Below, in pieces: positions 33,926 to 37,027 of a stretch of DNA of 37,027 nt. Origin of the DNA: Verrucomicrobiota bacterium (GTDB lineage: Bacteria; Verrucomicrobiota; Verrucomicrobiia; Limisphaerales; JACRJY01); contig JACRJY010000075.1 of the NCBI GenBank assembly GCA_016235585.1, positions 1 to 37,027 of the forward strand. Direction: 5' to 3'. Position 1 is the first letter of the stretch. Each line of letters opens with the position of its first letter. The notes beneath the pieces were generated by a model. That model saw nothing but the letters and a program-made list of their open reading frames with translations, did no database searches and had not been told where the DNA came from. The translations under genes and the position numbers were made by a program.

Positions 33926-34023
33926 ACCAGCGCCGCCGCCGCTCCGGTTTGGAATTTTATTGAGCCGCCAAATCCTCTCGGCAGACATCGCCCGGCGACG
34001 CGGGTTTCCTCAAGCGCCGGAAA

Positions 34024-34097
34024 GCATTTGCCCGTCCGGCATAGGAGAAAGTCCTATGGGCCATGAGGATTTCCCTTAAGCAAAGTCTGGCAAATGC
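34024..34097 (+). promoter_or_regulatory. Candidate structured leader RNA upstream of the gene at 34138
   Basis: An outer stem GCATTTGCC (34024-34032)/GGCAAATGC (34089-34097) pairs perfectly over 9 bp. Inside it, CATAGGA-GAAAG-TCCTATG (34040-34058) is a perfect 7-bp hairpin. An unpaired stretch of ~30 bases remains (GGCCATGAGGATTTCCC and following). It ends 40 bases before the ATG at 34138. It matches no riboswitch consensus I recall. The rest of the 212-bp spacer (33926-34137) shows nothing else recognisable. Confidence 0.4.
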
Positions 34098-34137
34098 CCC
34101 AATTGGTTCCGCCATTGGCCAAGGTTAGAGTTTCCCC

Positions 34138-34725
34138 ATGAAAGCTGCCACGACACACAGACCGATGGGGGGAACCAGTCTGGACAACCTTCCCAACTTC
34201 AATGTTCTGATCGTCTACGAGGACTTTGCCAGCGGCTGGCGGGCGAAGACGATCTGCCAGAATCTCGTCCGCGAGTGCGGGGGGGACTGCGAATTCCAGC
34301 AGACCATGTGGAAATTCGACGCGTTGAAAATCAGCCGGCTGAAGGACATCGCGGCGGAAGAGGCGGCGGGGGCGGACATGATCATCATTTCGACCCAAAG
34401 CGACAGTCCGCTGGCCGAGGAGGTCAAATCCTGGATTGAACTGTGGGCGGTGGAAAAAGTGCCGCAAAACCGGTCGCTGGTTTCCATGTCTATCAGTGAT
34501 GCCTCTCCGGCGGGTGGCACCGGCTCCGCGCACTCCTATCTGGAGCGGGTCGCGCAGCGGGCGCACATGGATTTTTTTGCGAAAACGGTGGAGCCGGAGG
34601 ATGAGGATGAATTTACCGCGTCACGCTTGGAGCCGGCGCGGAGAATGGGCGGCTCCTTTCAGCTTGGCGCTGCCAATCGCCATTACGGCATAAACAAACA
34701 ACCCCATGTCCATGTTCATGCATAA
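34138..34725 (+). CDS. Hypothetical protein with flavodoxin/receiver-like alpha/beta start
   Basis: A 195-residue soluble protein of unknown function. A hydrophobic strand and charged loop (NVLIVYEDFASGWRAKTICQNLV) and a second strand followed by polar residues (GADMIIISTQSD) suggest a Rossmann-like alpha/beta fold. WIELWAVEKVP and SLVSMSISDASPAGG follow, then an acidic linker (VEPEDEDEF) and a histidine-rich tail (HVHVHA). A catalytic motif is not evident. The gene is monocistronic, with a long leader that may fold, and converges on the minus-strand gene ending at 34897; nothing is seen in 34726-34896 beyond a hairpin at the latter's stop. Confidence 0.7.
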   Translation: MKAATTHRPMGGTSLDNLPNFNVLIVYEDFASGWRAKTICQNLVRECGGDCEFQQTMWKFDALKISRLKDIAAEEAAGADMIIISTQSDSPLAEEVKSWIELWAVEKVPQNRSLVSMSISDASPAGGTGSAHSYLERVAQRAHMDFFAKTVEPEDEDEFTASRLEPARRMGGSFQLGAANRHYGINKQPHVHVHA

Positions 34726-34896
34726 AAAGCCCAAGGCTCCTGCGCGTCCCTTTTCTCCGCGGGCGGACGGCTTGTTGAAACTTTTTTTCGAGGCGGAAGG
34801 CTGCTGCCCCGTGCATCCGGTGGGGTATTGGTGGCAATCACCGTGGCCTCTGCCAGCCGGGAAAAGTCTGCCGGCAACGGGGCTGCCTTCCGGCGG

Positions 34897-35475
34897 CTAA
34901 ATCTCCGCCGCCGGATCAAGCCGGCGCGGCTCCTGCCGGAGATGCACCTCGACGTGCATCCGTCCGAGCTTTTCGTAGATGTGTCCGAGCCGTTTCAGCG
35001 GCCACCATTCATAGAGGTAGATTTCCACCGGACGCCACATGGAAACCCAGCCGATGATCGTCAGCCCCTCTTTCAGCAGGGTCGTCCATGTCCCGGCATC
35101 CTGGCTGACGGCCAGCATTTCCACGCCGAGCAGGCAGCTGCTCAAAAAGCCCAGCCCGATGATGAAGCTGGTGCGCGCCTGTTTCATCAGCCGGGAGAAT
35201 TCCAGCTTGTTCATCCGCGCCCGGTAGGTGAAGTAGTTGTGCACCGCCTGCTCGACAATTTTCTTCGGATCGCCCTCCCCGGGGAGCTGCTGCAAGTGGA
35301 CGGTGAGCGCGACGGGCTCGTGCAGATGATATTCCTGCGCCCAGCCCAGGATGAATTCCTCGGCGTCGTGGTCGAGATCCTTCTCGTGAAACGGCGACGG
35401 ATCCATGGAGTTGAACAACTGGCTCAAATCGCGCAGGTTCAGCTCGATCCGCCGCACGGGGGTTTTGGCTTTCAC
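34897..35475 (-). CDS. Hypothetical membrane protein with conserved 'MDPSPFHEKDLD' N-terminal region
   Basis: A 192-residue protein. The cytoplasmic N-terminal part RRIELNLRDLSQLFNSMDPSPFHEKDLDHDAEEFILGWAQE recalls a widespread uncharacterised bacterial family. Two hydrophobic helices follow (SFIIGLGFLSSCLLGVEMLAV and LTIIGWVSMWRPVEIYLYEWW), then a basic tail (RRLDPAAEI). GTG 35475 is taken as the start because codon use changes upstream to A/T-ending codons unlike the rest. An ATG at 35565 would give 222 residues. Its stop codon lies in a CCGGCGGC/GCCGCCGG hairpin. It is divergent from metK. Confidence 0.75.
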   Translation of the reverse strand: MKAKTPVRRIELNLRDLSQLFNSMDPSPFHEKDLDHDAEEFILGWAQEYHLHEPVALTVHLQQLPGEGDPKKIVEQAVHNYFTYRARMNKLEFSRLMKQARTSFIIGLGFLSSCLLGVEMLAVSQDAGTWTTLLKEGLTIIGWVSMWRPVEIYLYEWWPLKRLGHIYEKLGRMHVEVHLRQEPRRLDPAAEI

Positions 35476-35610
35476 GCCGCGAGCATTAAGCCTCCGGGCG
35501 GCGGGCTTCAACTCGAAAGCAGGAGAGTTCGGCGGCGTAAATTTGAAGTTGACGTGCGGTTTCAATCAAATATCTTTGAATCCAGATACGTTAATAAGAC
35601 AAATTGAACT

Positions 35611-36780
35611 ATGAGCAACCGTTACATCTTTTCCTCCGAGTCCGTCGGCGAAGGCCATCCGGACAAGGTCGCCGACACCATTTCCGACGCCGTGCTGGAC
35701 GCCTGCTACGCGCAGGACAAGTTCAGCCGCGTCGCCTGCGAAACCTACGTGAAGTCGAACATCGTCATCATCGGCGGTGAAATCACCACGAAGGCGAAGC
35801 TCGACTACGTCAAGATCGCCCGCGACGCCATCCGCGAAATCGGCTACGTCAACGACGACGACGTGTTCCACGCGGACAAGGTGTTCGTCAACGTCATCGT
35901 CACGCAGCAGTCGCCCGACATCGCCCAAGGCGTGGACGCCCGCAAAGCCAAGGGCAAGAAGACCGCCAAGCAGGGCGCGGGCGATCAGGGACTGATGTTC
36001 GGCTACGCCTGCAACGAGACGCCGGAACTCATGCCCGCACCGATCATGTTCGCGCACCGCCTCGGTCGTGAACTGACGAAGATTCGCAAGGCTGGCCGGG
36101 TGTCATGGCTGCGCCCGGACGCGAAGTCGCAGGTCTCCGTCATCTACGAGGACAACAAGCCGGTGGCGATCTCCAACGTCGTCATCTCCACCCAGCACGC
36201 GGCGGACGCGGGGCACGCCGAGATCGAAAAATTCTGCATCGAGAACGTGATCAAGAAAGTGCTGCCGAAGCGCCTGCTCACGCCGAAGACGGAGTTTCTG
36301 ATCAATCCCACGGGCCGCTTCGTGGTCGGCGGGCCGCAGGGCGACACCGGTTTGACTGGCCGCAAAATCATCGTGGACAGCTACGGCGGCATGGGCCGTC
36401 ACGGCGGGGGTGCGTTCAGCGGCAAGGATCCGACAAAGGTGGATCGCAGCGCCGCCTACATGGGCCGCTGGGTGGCGAAGAACGTCGTGGCCGCCGGCCT
36501 CGCCGCGCGCTGCGAAGTGCAGTTCGCCTACGCCATCGGGCATCCCGATCCGGTGAGCGTCCACGTGGACACGTTCGGAACCAGCATCGTGCCGGCGGAC
36601 GACATTACGGCGGCGATCAACAAGGTGTTCAGTTTCCAGCCCTCGGACATCATCGATCAGCTCAACTTGCGCCGCCCGATTTACTCCAAGACCACGAACT
36701 ACGGCCATTTCGGCAAGAGCGACAAGGACATCACCTGGGAGTCGACGGACAAGGTCGCCGCGCTGAAGAAAGCCCTCTGA
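35611..36780 (+). CDS. metK: S-adenosylmethionine synthase
   Basis: A 389-residue cytoplasmic enzyme making SAM from methionine and ATP. Family motifs are present: [22 protein letters not shown] with the catalytic histidine, the ATP-site [12 protein letters not shown], and the phosphate-binding loop [23 protein letters not shown]. The length is normal. An AT-rich stretch precedes the ATG (35575-35605) and probably holds the promoter. I looked for SAM riboswitch consensus elements in the upstream 135 bp and saw none. ahcY follows after 29 bp, joining SAM synthesis and SAH removal in one operon. Confidence 0.96.
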   Translation: MSNRYIFSSESVGEGHPDKVADTISDAVLDACYAQDKFSRVACETYVKSNIVIIGGEITTKAKLDYVKIARDAIREIGYVNDDDVFHADKVFVNVIVTQQSPDIAQGVDARKAKGKKTAKQGAGDQGLMFGYACNETPELMPAPIMFAHRLGRELTKIRKAGRVSWLRPDAKSQVSVIYEDNKPVAISNVVISTQHAADAGHAEIEKFCIENVIKKVLPKRLLTPKTEFLINPTGRFVVGGPQGDTGLTGRKIIVDSYGGMGRHGGGAFSGKDPTKVDRSAAYMGRWVAKNVVAAGLAARCEVQFAYAIGHPDPVSVHVDTFGTSIVPADDITAAINKVFSFQPSDIIDQLNLRRPIYSKTTNYGHFGKSDKDITWESTDKVAALKKAL

Positions 36781-36809
36781 TCGAATTCACCTTTCAACTC
36801 AAAATCATT

Positions 36810-37027
36810 ATGCCCGCCATCAAACTCTCTCCTCCCCGCTCCAAGACCGTGAAAGCCACGCTCGGCAACGGCAACGGCAAAGCCAAACCCGACTTCGCCG
36901 TCCGTGATCTCTCGCTCGCCGAGTGGGGACGCAAGACCATCGAAGTGTCCGAGCACGAAATGCCCGGCCTCATGTCCATTCGCAAAAAATATGGCGTGAC
37001 CAAGCCGCTCAAGGGCGTGCGCGTCAC
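36810..37027 (+). CDS. ahcY: Adenosylhomocysteinase, N-terminal fragment (runs off the right edge)
   Basis: The first 72 residues are present. A short basic leader ([22 protein letters not shown]) is followed by the conserved start of SAH hydrolase: [35 protein letters not shown], in which [12 protein letters not shown] and the E-x-EMPGLM motif are diagnostic. The enzyme splits S-adenosylhomocysteine into adenosine and homocysteine using bound NAD. The catalytic and NAD-binding parts lie outside the window. Its position directly after metK supports the call. Confidence 0.92.
   Translation, partial: MPAIKLSPPRSKTVKATLGNGNGKAKPDFAVRDLSLAEWGRKTIEVSEHEMPGLMSIRKKYGVTKPLKGVRV

Noticed and set aside
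34760-34880. Resemblance to a cobalamin riboswitch (AGCCGGGAAAAGTCTGCCGG)
   Set aside because: The B12-box match is poor, the other conserved parts are not found, and there is no plus-strand gene close downstream.
35476-35610. SAM riboswitch upstream of metK
   Set aside because: No SAM-I, SAM-II or SAM/SAH consensus core can be seen in the spacer; it only shows an AT-rich likely promoter stretch.

Overview
The window is GC-rich, densely packed bacterial chromosome. The overall character points to Verrucomicrobiota, probably the Pedosphaerales/Limisphaerales-like 'subdivision 3'. The reasons are a nuo cluster without nuoE/F/G but with two nuoM genes, several small genes I associate with Verrucomicrobiota, and many short palindromic intergenic elements whose translations (for example GTGILPV and DRQDACPT) are familiar from that phylum. 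This assignment is an inference from protein and repeat style, not a database match.

Layout. (1) Positions 1-2234, minus strand: the N-terminus of a GT2 glycosyltransferase, a broken duplicate of that N-terminus fused to a REP-like palindrome, an AT-rich membrane protein and a GT4 glycosyltransferase. (2) 2343-16889, plus strand: a complex I operon in the order small ORF-nuoA-nuoB-nuoC-(71-aa ORF)-nuoD-nuoI-nuoH-nuoJ-nuoK-nuoL-(foreign-looking ORF)-nuoM1-(toxin-antitoxin pair)-nuoM2-nuoN. The peripheral NADH-oxidising subunits NuoE/F/G are not here. (3) 16896-24437: a convergent receiver-domain protein, tRNA-Thr(CGT), rimO, a SIS-domain protein, a pyrimidine-dimer glycosylase, purU, a four-helix-bundle (S23-like) gene framed by an inverted repeat, a MetE-like core methyltransferase, a DUF4279 gene in an integron-cassette-like setting, and an UlaG-like metallo-hydrolase. 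(4) 24643-30041: ABC permease, HlyD-type adaptor, M3 peptidase and rhomboid protease. (5) 30138-33925: grpE-dnaJ-rsmE-walJ(yycJ)-like-VOC, tightly packed. (6) 34138-37027: an unknown protein with a possible structured leader, a divergent membrane protein, then metK and the start of ahcY (SAM synthesis and SAH recycling).

The most unusual theme is the invasion of the region by many short palindromic or low-complexity elements. They lie in nearly every longer spacer. They also sit in frame inside nuoL, nuoM2, rimO, the MetE-like gene and the M3 peptidase gene, where they are translated as extra protein segments. One palindrome occurs twice, once between genes (25814-25913) and once inside the peptidase gene (28005-28106). 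This resembles the protein-coding palindromic elements described in Rickettsia. Two accessory genes (21439-21798 and 23058-23477) sit between the separated arms of such palindromes, so palindromes may also act as landing sites or as an intervening-sequence-like architecture.

Functionally, the nuo genes form a membrane-embedded, quinone-reducing proton pump with an extra antiporter-like subunit. The second NuoM lacks the usual TM7 lysine. The other clusters serve proteostasis (GrpE/DnaJ), ribosome modification (RimO, RsmE), one-carbon/SAM metabolism (PurU, MetE-like, MetK, AhcY) and envelope export or proteolysis.
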